The translations under genes were made by a program, and so were the position numbers. 64,000 bases of DNA, from assembly GCA_965243285.1 (NCBI GenBank), contig OZ251537.1:806001-870000 (forward strand). The letters are read 5' to 3'. Source of the DNA: JAHRAW01 sp965243285. Its GTDB lineage: Bacteria > Pseudomonadota > Gammaproteobacteria > Arenicellales > Poriferihabitantaceae. The notes beneath the pieces are model-generated. The model was not told the DNA's origin and did no database searches. It saw only the letters and a list, made by a program, of their open reading frames with translations. The stretch's first letter is position 1, and every line of letters begins with the position of its first letter. Positions 28,871 through 38,136 of this stretch are shown piece after piece.

Positions 28871-30799
28871 TCAGCGCTGCAGGCGCGCGTCTTTTTCGGC
28901 GTCCACCCACCACGCGCTGGGGAAGCCTAAGCGATATATCGGGCGACGGGCTGGATGATCGAAGCGATTCCAATAGGCTATCCATGAAAATTGATTCATA
29001 TAAGTTGGCACCACATAATGATTCCATAACAATACGCGGTCTAACGCTTGGGTGGTGGTTTGCAAGGTGGCGAGATCCTCGGCGGCGACGATGCGCTCGA
29101 TCAACGCATCCACTACCGGGTTTTTGATGCCGCCGGAATTGCCGCCGCGGATGTCGGCTGATTCGCGGCCGAAAAAACTGCGCAGTTCGGTGCCCGGCGG
29201 CGGGAAAAAATTCAAGGCGCCGACCCATAAATCGAAATCCGAATCATGAATTCTCACCCGCCACTGCGACGGGTCTACGAAGCGGATGGAGGCCTCGATG
29301 CCGACTTTTTTCAGCACCGCCACATAGGGCAACGCCAAGCGCTGGGATTCCGGATAGCCGGTCATCAACTCCACCTGCAATTGCTCGCCGCTGGCCGACA
29401 CCAAGCGCCCGCCGTCGAGGCGCCAGCCGGCTTGCGCGAACAGCGCCAAGGCGGCGCGTTTGTGGCGACGGTCGCGCCCGCTGCCGTCGGTTTGCGGCGG
29501 TGTAAATGCCTCTCGCAGCGCTTCGACCGGCAAATAATCGGCAAATTCAGCGCCGGTGAAATCCGCCAACACGGCTTTTTCCGCGGAACCAGGCGGGCCG
29601 CTGGCGCCGTATTCGGTCTGCGGAAAATAACTATCGATGCGCTGATATTCGCCGTATAACAAGGTGCGCTGGATGGCTTCGAAGTCGTATAGCAACATCA
29701 GCGCTTCGCGCACGCGGCGGTCGGCGAATTTTGCCTTTTTCAGGTTGAAAAAGTACCCGCCCATGCCGCGCGGTCGCCTGCTCGGCACCGCCGCTTTGAT
29801 GATGTCGCCGGAATCTATCTGCGCCAAATTGTATTCATTCACCCAGCGCTTGGCGCTGCCCTCGCCGCGAAAATCCAACTTGCCGGCCTTGAAGGCTTCG
29901 AATTCGACGCTCAAATCTCGATAATATTCATAGCGCAATTCATCGATATTATGCAGGCCGCGTTTGATGGGCAAATCCCGCGCCCAATAATCCGCCACCC
30001 GCTGGTAGGTGATGGAGCGCCCGGGATCTACATCACTCACCCGATAGGGGCCGCTGGTCAGCGGCGGCGTGAGCGTGGCCTCGGTCACATCTTTATCGCG
30101 CCAATAATGCAGCGGCAGCGGCGACATGCCGGCGGCCACGGCTATCGGCTTCATGCTGCCGGTGGTGGCAAAGGTGAATTTCAGGCGCTTCGCCGATAGC
30201 GCCTCGGCGCTGGTCACATTTTCATAAAATGACTGCACGAAGGGCCGGCCGTGGGCGCGGATAGTATCGAAGGTGTGCACGAAATCGGCGGCGATGATGG
30301 GCATGCCATCGTGGTACACGGCTTCGTCGCGCAAGTGAAATATGGCCCAACTTTTGTCGGCCGGATACTCCACATATTCGGCGATGAGGCCATACAGTCC
30401 GTCGATTTCATCCAGCGAACCGACCATTAAGTTGTCGTACACGGCGCCGATGCTGCTCGGCCACTCGCCCTTTTGCACATAAAAATTGAGGGTTTCGAAG
30501 GAACCAAACGCGCCGAGCACGACGCGCCCGCCTTTGGGGGCATTGGGGTCGGCATAGGGCAGGTGGTCGATACCAGCCGCATACAGCGGCTCGCCAAATT
30601 CGGCGATCGCCCACTTTTTGACGATGTCGGCCGGCGCCGTCGCCGACCACAACACGGCGGCGACGGCGACGGCGGTGGCGGCACGGGCAGCGAGGGTGCG
30701 GGCGGCCAGGATGCGGGCGACCGGCCGGGCGAGTGACGAGTCATCAGCGGGCATGGCGGCCGGCGTATCGGCGGTTAGGGGGTTCATGTTTTTGGTCAT
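28871..30799 (-). CDS. yejA: Periplasmic oligopeptide-binding protein
   Basis: This 642-aa SBP family 5 protein of the YejABEF importer contains GEPLYAAGIDHLPYADPNAPKGGRVVLGAFGSFETLNFYV and SGPYRVSDVDPGRSITYQRVADYWARDLP, both typical of YejA. A signal sequence lies unusually deep (about 28-58, LAARAATAVAVAAVLWSATAPAD), so a start at Met16 (30754) is also possible; no ribosome-binding site decides it. The protein delivers peptides to YejBEF encoded 3.5 kb downstream on the same strand, beyond the methylase insertion. Confidence 0.9.
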   Translation of the reverse strand: MTKNMNPLTADTPAAMPADDSSLARPVARILAARTLAARAATAVAVAAVLWSATAPADIVKKWAIAEFGEPLYAAGIDHLPYADPNAPKGGRVVLGAFGSFETLNFYVQKGEWPSSIGAVYDNLMVGSLDEIDGLYGLIAEYVEYPADKSWAIFHLRDEAVYHDGMPIIAADFVHTFDTIRAHGRPFVQSFYENVTSAEALSAKRLKFTFATTGSMKPIAVAAGMSPLPLHYWRDKDVTEATLTPPLTSGPYRVSDVDPGRSITYQRVADYWARDLPIKRGLHNIDELRYEYYRDLSVEFEAFKAGKLDFRGEGSAKRWVNEYNLAQIDSGDIIKAAVPSRRPRGMGGYFFNLKKAKFADRRVREALMLLYDFEAIQRTLLYGEYQRIDSYFPQTEYGASGPPGSAEKAVLADFTGAEFADYLPVEALREAFTPPQTDGSGRDRRHKRAALALFAQAGWRLDGGRLVSASGEQLQVELMTGYPESQRLALPYVAVLKKVGIEASIRFVDPSQWRVRIHDSDFDLWVGALNFFPPPGTELRSFFGRESADIRGGNSGGIKNPVVDALIERIVAAEDLATLQTTTQALDRVLLWNHYVVPTYMNQFSWIAYWNRFDHPARRPIYRLGFPSAWWVDAEKDARLQR

Positions 30800-30978
30800 G
30801 ACGGCATCGGGCGTGGCGGAATCGGGGCGGTTCGGGGCTGAATGTGACGCGGCGGTTTTGGCCGGCGGTGCGGCGCGATTATACTTATGATTGGGCCGCG
30901 ACTTGGGGCGATGGCTGGGCTGGGCGACGGCAAGATTCGCGGCCTCGAGCAGCGAAATTCGCTTCCTACCTATATAGG

Positions 30979-31354
30979 GGAGTTATATACCTAAATCCCC
31001 ATTATTTGCTTGCTATTGGGGGGTTGATGTTGGTGTTTGATGTGGTGTTTGATGTTGGTTTTTCACGCCATTTTGTGGCTATGGGGTGAAAATTTACCGA
31101 CTAAAGGCAACAGCGAAAATCCAAAAGCGAAAGCCAGATCAACCCCCCCCCTCCCCCCACCAAAACTGGCAAAAAGCCGCCAGTTTTGACTCCCCCTCAT
31201 GATGAATCGGGGGGAGTGAAGACTAAAAGCCAAATTAAATCAAAAGGACCCCCCACCAAAACCGACCAAAACCCGCCAGTTTTGATTTATTCCTCGGGGG
31301 GAGTGACTAAGGGTAATAAACCAAACTAGCCTGGGATTTAGCTCTATAAATCCC
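30979..31354. mobile_element. Family B element between yejA and mutY
   Basis: The ends are GGGAGTTATATACCTAAATC and, reverse-complemented on the right, GGGATTTATAGAGCTAAATC. Flanks CTATATAG (30971-30978) and CTATCTAA (31355-31362) agree at 6 of 8 positions, compatible with a decayed 8-bp duplication. The interior contains two ACTGGC/GCCAGT hairpins with flanking C or G runs, including C9-T-C6 near 31143. The element stops 15 bp before the mutY start codon, so mutY is probably transcribed from within it. Confidence 0.8.
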
Positions 31355-31369
31355 CTATCTAAGCCGCCA

Positions 31370-32554
31370 ATGCCCGATTGCACCGATTTTGCCGACCGCT
31401 TGCTGCGTTGGTTCGATGTGCACGGCCGCAAATCGCTGCCGTGGCAACGCGACCGCGACCCGTACCGAATCTGGGTGGCGGAAATTATGCTGCAGCAGAC
31501 CCAAGTGCGCACGGTGATCCCCTATTTCGAGCGCTTTATGGCGCGCTTGCCCACGCTGGCGGCGTTGGCGGGTTGCGATGCGGATGAGTTGCTGCACTTG
31601 TGGTCGGGGCTCGGCTACTACGCGCGGGCGCGGAATTTGCACGCCGCAGCGCGGCAAATTATCGACCGTCACGGCGGCGAATTTCCGCGTCAATTCGAGC
31701 AAGCGCTGGCGCTGCCGGGCATCGGGCGCTCCACCGCCGGCGCCATTGCGGCCTTCGCCTGGGGGCAGCGGCGGGCGATTTTGGACGGCAATGTGCGCCG
31801 CGTGCTGAGCCGCCATCGCGCCGTCGATGGCAACGGCGCCCGGCTGCAAGCCGAATTGTGGCGCCTGGCCGAGCGCCTCACCCCGGCCGCCCGCCCCGAC
31901 CATTACGCCCAAGCGAGCATGGATTTGGGCGCCACCGTCTGCCGCCGTTCGCGCCCGCAATGCCACCGCTGCCCAGTGGCGGCCGACTGCCAGGCGCATT
32001 TGCGCGGCGAGCCAGCCGCCTTCCCCGGTCGCCCCTCTAAATCAGCCCAACCGGCCCGCCGCCGCCGCGCCGTAACCATGCTCATCGTGCGCAACCGCCG
32101 CGCCGAATTGTTGCTGATAAAACGCCCGCCATGCGGCATCTGGGGCGGGCTGTGGTCGTTGCCCGAAGGCCCGGGCGGGCCTAATCCGGCCTCATGGACG
32201 ATGCAAGACGCGGCCGGGCGTTATTTTTCAGCCGCCGACGCCGAGCCAGGCCCGGCGGCGCATGGTTTAACCCAGCATGACGCCCATGGACGCGCCGTGG
32301 AAAAATGGTGCGAACAACACCTCGGCCTCGCCATCCAATGCGGCGCGCCGTGGCCGATGTTCACCCACTCCTTCACCCACTTCGACCTCGATATACGGCC
32401 CTGGCCAGCCGTATTGGCGGCCGCCGACTCACCCCGGCCACCCGGCGAGGCCGAGTCGGCAATGGACGCGGCGCGGCATCTTTGGTACAACCCGAACTGC
32501 CCGCCGCGCATCGGCTTGCCCACCGCCGTCAGCCGCATTCTGAGCATGCTTTAA
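31370..32554 (+). CDS. mutY: A/G-specific adenine DNA glycosylase
   Basis: This DNA repair enzyme of 394 aa removes adenine mispaired with 8-oxoguanine or G. The catalytic Glu is E38 in AEIMLQQTQV, the helix-hairpin-helix is LPGIGRSTAGAIA, and the catalytic Asp is D139 in ILDGNV. The 4Fe-4S ligands C191, C198, C201 and C207 have the exact C-x6-C-x2-C-x5-C spacing. The C-terminal NUDIX-like domain (LLIKRPPCGIWGGLWSLPE) recognises 8-oxoG. In many relatives yggX follows directly; here two insertions intervene. Confidence 0.95.
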   Translation: MPDCTDFADRLLRWFDVHGRKSLPWQRDRDPYRIWVAEIMLQQTQVRTVIPYFERFMARLPTLAALAGCDADELLHLWSGLGYYARARNLHAAARQIIDRHGGEFPRQFEQALALPGIGRSTAGAIAAFAWGQRRAILDGNVRRVLSRHRAVDGNGARLQAELWRLAERLTPAARPDHYAQASMDLGATVCRRSRPQCHRCPVAADCQAHLRGEPAAFPGRPSKSAQPARRRRAVTMLIVRNRRAELLLIKRPPCGIWGGLWSLPEGPGGPNPASWTMQDAAGRYFSAADAEPGPAAHGLTQHDAHGRAVEKWCEQHLGLAIQCGAPWPMFTHSFTHFDLDIRPWPAVLAAADSPRPPGEAESAMDAARHLWYNPNCPPRIGLPTAVSRILSML

Positions 32555-32619
32555 GGCCGACGAGACGCAGTGAAGCCCAGCCTCGCCAAATCGGCCACTG
32601 GCCTACCCGGATTTAATTA

Positions 32620-33122
32620 GGGGCGGCCCTAGATAACCATGCCAAATACGCCTTAACCCCTTGGTTTAACTGGGCTAATTGCGTCTTTGGCTTGATGTTG
32701 GTTTTCGCTTTTGCTGTTACGCTTTACTCCCCCCGCTTTAATGCGGAATAAGTCAAAACTGGCGGTTTCATCGCCAGTTTTGGTGGGGGGCTGTCGATGT
32801 TGGTCTTTTTGTTTTTGGTTTTAAATCTTTAACTCATTAGCATTAATGAGGGGGAAGGTAAAAACCAAAAGCCAAGTCAAAAACAAATCAAAAGCCAACA
32901 TCAAAAGCCAACCCCACCGTGCAGATTTAGATATATAAATCCCACATAATAGAACGCAGTATTTACATTAACGCCAATCAAATCCGCCGCACATCGCGCC
33001 GGCGCCACGGCGACAAAATGCTCGATTCATGCTCGACTAATGGCCGCTGTTTAGGGCTACTCAATTTGCGCTTTCTCATGCTAGTATCAATAACATAAAT
33101 TCGAGTTAAATGGGACCGCCCC
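32620..33122. mobile_element. Family A MITE-like element, copy 2
   Basis: This is a 503-bp non-coding element inverted relative to the copy at 108-728. Its ends are GGGGCGGCCCTAGATAAC and, reverse-complemented on the right, GGGGCGGTCCCATTTAAC. It is flanked by perfect 8-bp repeats TTTAATTA at 32612-32619 and 33123-33130. It contains the same internal family B terminus (about 32920-32942) at the same place as copy 1. The chimera therefore moved as a unit. Copy 1 has about 118 bp more interior repeat sequence. It encodes no protein. Confidence 0.9.
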
Positions 33123-33255
33123 TTTAATTACAATGATGAAGCGCGCCGAATTCCGCTCCGCAAAATTTTAAGCGCATAACTTCGGCTGACCCTAGAGCAA
33201 AAAATCATGGACCGCATTGGCTCCTCCATTCACCTCGACTCACTCGCGCATCGCC

Positions 33256-33714
33256 ATGATCAATATGCCCCCCATCGCAGAATACTTTTCCTACCAGGAG
33301 ATGATTAAAAGCGACACCGCCGACCGGCTGGACATAGACAACTCGCTGCAAAGCCCACAACATCTCGGCAATCTTTTGCGCTTGCTCGCCATTATGGACG
33401 ACATCCGCAAACACTTCGCCCAGCCTATCGTGGTGACCAGCGGCTACCGCTGCGAGGCCCTCAATAAGGCGCTCGGCGGCACGCCCAACTCCGCTCACTG
33501 CGAAGGCCGGGCCATCGACTTCGTCTCCCCATCATTCGGCCCCCCCAGCCAAATATTCGAGGAGATTCGCCTCTACTACGCCGCCGCGCCGCCTTACGAC
33601 CAGCTCATCATGGAAGCCGGGCGGTGGGTGCATCTCGCCATCTCGCGCCGCGCTCAAGCCCCTCGCCACATGGCCTTGTCATGGCAGCCCGGGGTAGGCT
33701 ACTCACCGGCCTGA
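33256..33714 (+). CDS. Phage-type M15 D,D-carboxypeptidase/endolysin
   Basis: This 152-aa zinc peptidase is of the Peptidase_M15_3 type found in phage lysis modules. It has the substrate segment VVTSGYRCEALNKALGG, the zinc ligands His and Asp in SAHCEGRAIDF, and the third ligand in WVHLAI. There is no signal peptide. ATG 33256 is chosen because homology starts there, although a TTG lies further up. It stands alone between mutY and yggX, right after a family A element, with no other phage genes nearby. It looks like captured cargo or a domesticated lysin. Confidence 0.85.
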   Translation: MINMPPIAEYFSYQEMIKSDTADRLDIDNSLQSPQHLGNLLRLLAIMDDIRKHFAQPIVVTSGYRCEALNKALGGTPNSAHCEGRAIDFVSPSFGPPSQIFEEIRLYYAAAPPYDQLIMEAGRWVHLAISRRAQAPRHMALSWQPGVGYSPA

Positions 33715-33773
33715 CATGCCGCCAGGCGGGTGCGCGGTCGGCCCACAACCATACTTCAACCGAACAAACTCTT

Positions 33774-34061
33774 ATGAAACCCAACCCCGCCGGCCGCGCC
33801 ATCCACTGCGTTAAACTCAAACGCCAAGCCGAGGGCTTGGATTCCGCCCCCTGGCCCGGCGAACTCGGGCAGCGCATTTACGCCGACATCTCCAAGGAGG
33901 CGTGGCAAGACTGGCTGCGTCAGCAAACCATTCTCATCAACGAATATAAATTAAGCCCTTTGGACGCCGACCACAAACGCTACCTGGCCGCGCAAATGGA
34001 AGCGTGGTTGTTCGGCGACGGCATCGTCATGCCGGAAGCGTGGAAACCGACGCCGCGATAG
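33774..34061 (+). CDS. yggX: Fe(2+)-trafficking / oxidative damage protection protein
   Basis: This small cytoplasmic protein of 95 aa has the YggX pattern: HCVKLKRQAEGLD, PGELGQRIYADISKEAWQDWLRQQTILINE (written here in two parts of the same helix) and RYLAAQMEAWLFG. In enterobacteria it lies immediately downstream of mutY, and both respond to oxidative stress. Here it is still in the same order and strand but separated by 1.2 kb of inserted DNA, so it may now have its own promoter. The start is ATG 33774. Confidence 0.93.
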   Translation: MKPNPAGRAIHCVKLKRQAEGLDSAPWPGELGQRIYADISKEAWQDWLRQQTILINEYKLSPLDADHKRYLAAQMEAWLFGDGIVMPEAWKPTPR

Positions 34062-34142
34062 CCGGCACAACGCCATTTAGAACCCCGCCAATCCCGGCCC
34101 GCCCGGCGACGCTAAAACGAATCAGCGCCGCATTCATTAAAA

Positions 34143-34164
34143 GGGGGTTATATACTTAACTCCC
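34143..34164. repeat. Solo family B terminus pair
   Basis: GGGGGTTATATACTTAACTC with CC is two family B ends joined head to head with nothing between them. It could be an excision scar or a miniature relic. A truncated nuclease reading frame starts right beside it. Confidence 0.6.
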
Positions 34165-34173
34165 AAAATTTAT

Positions 34174-34290
34174 ACCCAACAGACGCTGATTTCCGACCTG
34201 AAGAACATCCGCGACCGCGGCTGGATGGCCAGCACCAGGCCAGGCCGCGTCGGCAATACCATCGAAGACTTAGCTAGCCCTAGCGGAAAA
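34174..34290 (+). pseudogene. Fragment resembling a MvaI/BcnI-family restriction endonuclease
   Basis: The frame reads LISDLKNIRDRGWMASTRPG and then RVGNTIEDLASPSGKQ. This resembles the conserved segment of MvaI/BcnI nucleases (K-x-I-x-x-x-G-[WF]-[IV]-x-S-x-R-x-G...GYTLE-x-LL). No start codon or preceding coding sequence exists; the fragment abuts the solo repeat at 34143. After about 40 codons the resemblance stops, though the frame stays open to 34476. The identification is from memory of the family and needs a profile search. Confidence 0.5.
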
Positions 34291-34568
34291 CAACTTGCCC
34301 ATGGGGGTTTGACGATCTTGTTGGGATTTATGACGATAACGATGGTGATGGTGGAATCGTTGCGGCGCAAGCAGGTAATTCCGTCGCCGGTCGCGGGGCT
34401 AAATTACCGCCCAATTACAGTAAATTTCGCCACTCGCCACGCTGTCAAATTGCGCGAAGTTGCGCCGACTATTTGACGCGCTGGGCGGTGTCGGGCAAGA
34501 TTCAGCACCTGGATTAGTTGCTATAATCCACCTTAAGTCACTCGGCAAACTCACCTTATACCATCATC
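34291..34568. other. Intergenic region, no gene recognised
   Basis: This follows the nuclease-like fragment. An open frame continues to 34476 but its composition and sequence match nothing I know. It may contain the promoter of the exported protein at 34569. Confidence 0.4.
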
Positions 34569-35228
34569 ATGAAAGTATTAACCGCGTTACTCCTTGCGCC
34601 TTTGCTGGTAATCGGCGACGGTGTCGCTTGGGCCGGGCGCGACGACCTGCCGGAAGTTGGCGAGGTATCGCTGCAGGCGATACCGGTGTGCTACGACTTC
34701 GGCTGCAAGCGCCGCGTCGCGGTTAATTTGTCGACCGAAGAATGGCGCAGCGTGGCCGACTGGTTTGCCCCGGCGGCGAGCACGCCGGCGCTGGAGCGCG
34801 AGCAAATAAAGCGCGCCATCGGCTGGATGGAGACGGTGGTCGGGCGGCACACGCCGACCCACAAAGACCTCGCCTTAGACCTGCCGGCGCGCGGCGGCGA
34901 GGGGATTTTTCCCGGGCAATTAGATTGCATAGACGAGGCGGTCAATACCACCGCCTATTTGCGATTGTTCGCGCAACAAGGTTTGCTAAAGCATCATGTG
35001 GTGCACCGTGCGGCGTATCGGCGCTCGTGGGTCGACCAACACTGGGCCGGGCAAATCCGCGAGAAAAAAAGCGAGCGGCGCTTCGTGGTCGATTCATGGT
35101 TTGATCCGAACGGCTATTTACCCATCGTGCAAGACAGCCGTGGCTGGGAGAGCATCGGCCTGCTGACCGCCGTGGTGGATAATTCACAGGACGAACATGT
35201 GCAAAAATTCGAAAGCGCGACTTGGTGA
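34569..35228 (+). CDS. Exported protein, possibly transglutaminase-like
   Basis: I do not recognise a named family with certainty. The 219-aa product starts with a clear signal peptide (residues 1-22, ending VAWA). A Cys in FPGQLDCIDEAVNTTAYL, a His in KHHVVHRAAY and an Asp in FVVDSWFDPNG occur in the order and spacing of transglutaminase-like cysteine proteases, so a periplasmic peptidase or amidase role is possible. It precedes mnmA by about 140 bp on the same strand. Confidence 0.6.
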   Translation: MKVLTALLLAPLLVIGDGVAWAGRDDLPEVGEVSLQAIPVCYDFGCKRRVAVNLSTEEWRSVADWFAPAASTPALEREQIKRAIGWMETVVGRHTPTHKDLALDLPARGGEGIFPGQLDCIDEAVNTTAYLRLFAQQGLLKHHVVHRAAYRRSWVDQHWAGQIREKKSERRFVVDSWFDPNGYLPIVQDSRGWESIGLLTAVVDNSQDEHVQKFESATW

Positions 35229-35371
35229 TTGATGGTGGCGACGGTGTCATGGTCGGCCTGCTGGCGGCGCCAATCGCGGCCACAATAGCGGTGCTTCGGC
35301 GGCGATGGCACGCCGACGATGGCGCGCCGGCGAAGCCCCAGTCGCTGCTAACCTGAGCGACAAATCCGGCG

Positions 35372-36433
35372 ATGGGGCGCGTGATGGTGGGCATGTCGGG
35401 CGGGGTGGATTCCTCCGTGGCGGCGGCTAAATTGGTAGCGCAAGGCCTATCCGTCACCGGTTTGTTTATGAAAAACTGGGAGGAGGATGACGCCGAACAC
35501 TGCGCCGCCGCCGCTGATTTAGCCGATGCGCAAGCGGTGTGCAAGCAACTCGGCATTGAGTTGCGCACGGTTAATTTTTCCCATGAATATTGGCAACGGG
35601 TGTTTCGCGATTTTTTAGCGGAATATCGTCGCGGGCGCACGCCGAATCCGGATGTGGCGTGCAATAAGGAGATTAAATTCAAGGAATTTCTCGATTGGGC
35701 GCGTCACCTTGGCGCCGACCACATCGCCACCGGCCACTATGCGCGACGGGTGCGCAGCGACGCCGGCTATGGCTTGGAAAAAGGTCGCGACCGCGCCAAA
35801 GATCAGAGTTATTTTCTGCACACTATCGGTCAGCGGGCGTTGCGCCACGCCTGTTTTCCGCTCGGCGATATGGACAAATCGCAAGTGCGGCAAACCGCGC
35901 GCGACCTCGGCCTGCCCACCTGCGACAAAAAAGACAGCACCGGCATCTGCTTCATCGGCGAACGGCGTTTTGACGACTTTTTGGCACAATATTTGCCGCC
36001 GCGCCATGGCTTGATAAAATCCATCGACGGCGAAACCATCGGCCAACATCGCGGCGCGTTTTATTACACCATCGGCCAGCGTCGCGGCCTCGGCCTCGGC
36101 GGGCGCGGCGAGGCGTGGTATGTGGCCGATAAAGACATGGCGCGCAACATCGTATACGCGGCCCAAGGGCGCGAGCACCCGGCGCTGCTAAAACGCATCG
36201 CGTTCGCCGAAAATTTGCATTGGATAGCGTCGCCGCCCACCCTGCCGCTGCGTTGCGCCGCCAAAATCCGCTCTCAGCAACCGGATCAAAACTGCGTGGT
36301 CATCGCCTCCAACCCGACGCGCATCGAATTCGAAAGCCCGCAATGGGCGGTCGCGCCGGGCCAATCCATCGTTTTTTATCAGCACGACTTATGCCTCGGC
36401 GGCGGCGTGATTTGCGGCTCGGCAACGGCGTGA
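35372..36433 (+). CDS. mnmA: tRNA-specific 2-thiouridylase
   Basis: This cytoplasmic enzyme of 353 aa thiolates U34 of Lys, Glu and Gln tRNAs using persulfide sulfur from the IscS-Tus relay. The PP-loop SGGVDSS is at 9-15. The catalytic cysteines are C97 in NPDVACNKEIKF and C193 in DSTGICFIGER. The length is typical. Further family segments are DHIATGHYARR and KDQSYFL. In enterobacteria mnmA is followed by hflD and purB; here purB follows directly after a repeat remnant and hflD is absent. Confidence 0.96.
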   Translation: MGRVMVGMSGGVDSSVAAAKLVAQGLSVTGLFMKNWEEDDAEHCAAAADLADAQAVCKQLGIELRTVNFSHEYWQRVFRDFLAEYRRGRTPNPDVACNKEIKFKEFLDWARHLGADHIATGHYARRVRSDAGYGLEKGRDRAKDQSYFLHTIGQRALRHACFPLGDMDKSQVRQTARDLGLPTCDKKDSTGICFIGERRFDDFLAQYLPPRHGLIKSIDGETIGQHRGAFYYTIGQRRGLGLGGRGEAWYVADKDMARNIVYAAQGREHPALLKRIAFAENLHWIASPPTLPLRCAAKIRSQQPDQNCVVIASNPTRIEFESPQWAVAPGQSIVFYQHDLCLGGGVICGSATA

Positions 36434-36540
36434 TTTTGATGTTGGCTTTAGCTTTTAACGTTTTACTCCGCCTTAGCTTTTTCTGCGGGGAGTGAAACAA
36501 AAGCCAAGTCAAAAAATCAAAATCAAAACCAACATCAACC
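36434..36540. repeat. Family B interior remnant
   Basis: TTTTGATGTTGGCTTT and its complement near 36520-36540 bracket a hairpin with the TTTTACTCCGCC...GCGGGGAGTGAAA module. No termini remain. It could act as a terminator-like structure between mnmA and purB. Confidence 0.65.
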
Positions 36541-36601
36541 CCCGGCCGCCAAACATCGCCAGCGCTATGATGAATCGCCGGACCCATACCGCCCGATAAT
36601 C

Positions 36602-38002
36602 GTGGCTACTGATTCCCTGCCGTTGAACGCGCTCACCGCGGTTTCGCCGCTGGACGGGCGTTATCACCACCACACCGCACCGCTGCGCGCCTATTTCAGC
36701 GAGTTTGCGGTGCAGCGCGCGCGCCTCGACGTCGAGGTGGAATGGCTGATTTATCTCAGCCAACACGCCGACATCGGCGAGGCGCCGGCGCTGGCCGCCG
36801 AGGATGAAAAATTCCTGCGTGAATTGAGTGGCGCTTTTTCGCTTAGCTGTGCGCAGCGCATCAAAACCATCGAGGCGAGCACTCGCCATGATGTCAAGGC
36901 GGTGGAATATTTCATCAAAGAGCGGCTGCAAGACCGCCCTAATCTGGCCGCCAGCGCCGAATTCGTGCACTTCGCCTGCACTTCCGAGGACATCAACAAT
37001 CTCGCCTGCGCCTTGCTGCTGAAACGCGCTTTGCCTGAGCAAATCATGCCGCCGCTGCGCGCCGTCATCGCCCAGTTGCGGGATTTAGCGCGCGCCCACG
37101 CCGCCGCGCCCATGTTAGCGCGCACCCACGGCCAGCCGGCCAGCCCCACCACCATGGGCAAGGAGTTGGCGATTTTCGCGCATCGCCTCGACAATGCCGC
37201 CGCCGACCTCGCCGATATGCGCATGTTGGGCAAGTTCAACGGCGCCAGCGGCAATTTCAACGCCCATTTGGCGGCTTATCCAAACCTCGATTGGCCGACC
37301 ATGGCGCGCGAGTTTGTCGAGCAGTTGGGGCTGGTTTATCAGCCCATGAGCACGCAAATCGAGGCGCATGATTTCATCGCGCAGATGTGCCATGGGCTGT
37401 GCCGCATCAACACCATTTTGCTGGATTTGAACCGCGATGCCTGGGGCTATGTTTCACTCGGCTATTTTCGGCAAAAAACCGCGCCAGGCGAGGTCGGCTC
37501 ATCCGCCATGCCACACAAAATAAACCCTATCGACTTCGAAAACGCCGAAGGCAACCTCGGCCTCGCAAACGCCCTGCTCACCCATTTCGCCGCCAAACTG
37601 CCGGTCAGCCGCTGGCAACGGGATTTAAGCGATTCCACCGTGCTGCGCAATCTCGGCGTCGCCATCGGCCACGGCCTGCTGGCGGCGCACTCCACGCAAC
37701 GCGGTTTGGCTAAATTGGCGTTAAATCCGGCGCGCTTGCGCCAAGATTTGGAACACTGCTGGGAAGTGCTGGCGGAGCCCATCCAAACCGTGATGCGGCG
37801 CTATGGAATCGCCCAGCCCTATGAAAAACTCAAAGCCCTGACCCGCGGCGCCGAGCGCATCGACCGCGCAACCGTGCACGCCTTCATCGCCGATTTAGCC
37901 ATTCCCGCGCCCGCCAAACGCCGCCTGCTGGCGCTGACCCCGGCCACCTACATCGGTTTCGCCGCCGAGGCTGCGCACGGCGTGGGCGATTCGGCGGAGT
38001 GA
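36602..38002 (+). CDS. purB: Adenylosuccinate lyase
   Basis: This purine biosynthesis enzyme (466 aa) forms AMP from adenylosuccinate and AICAR from SAICAR. It has the fumarase/aspartase superfamily signature SSAMPHKINPIDFENAEGN, the catalytic His in ARTHGQPASPTTMGKE, and the N-terminal LTAVSPLDGRYHHHTAPLRAYFSE typical of the gammaproteobacterial type. Translation begins at GTG 36602. It follows mnmA on the same strand. Confidence 0.96.
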   Translation: MATDSLPLNALTAVSPLDGRYHHHTAPLRAYFSEFAVQRARLDVEVEWLIYLSQHADIGEAPALAAEDEKFLRELSGAFSLSCAQRIKTIEASTRHDVKAVEYFIKERLQDRPNLAASAEFVHFACTSEDINNLACALLLKRALPEQIMPPLRAVIAQLRDLARAHAAAPMLARTHGQPASPTTMGKELAIFAHRLDNAAADLADMRMLGKFNGASGNFNAHLAAYPNLDWPTMAREFVEQLGLVYQPMSTQIEAHDFIAQMCHGLCRINTILLDLNRDAWGYVSLGYFRQKTAPGEVGSSAMPHKINPIDFENAEGNLGLANALLTHFAAKLPVSRWQRDLSDSTVLRNLGVAIGHGLLAAHSTQRGLAKLALNPARLRQDLEHCWEVLAEPIQTVMRRYGIAQPYEKLKALTRGAERIDRATVHAFIADLAIPAPAKRRLLALTPATYIGFAAEAAHGVGDSAE

Positions 38003-38136
38003 ATATGCTGGATTTGCTTCGCTGGATTTCTTGCTGATTTCCGCCGCCAACAGGCCGATTTCCCGCCGCTTCCCCCGGCGTCGCGCTCGTTCATATTAAT
38101 GGTCATGCGCCGCGACTCCAGCCCTTTTATCGAGCC

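Noticed and set aside
33207..33308. Small ORF (MDRIGSSIHLD...) overlapping the M15 peptidase start
   Set aside because: It overlaps the peptidase reading frame, has no recognisable ribosome-binding site, and nothing suggests a leader peptide.
34225..34476. 83-aa ORF downstream of the solo repeat as an intact gene
   Set aside because: Only the first part resembles a restriction-nuclease segment; the start codon lies inside the conserved region, so it is a fragment.
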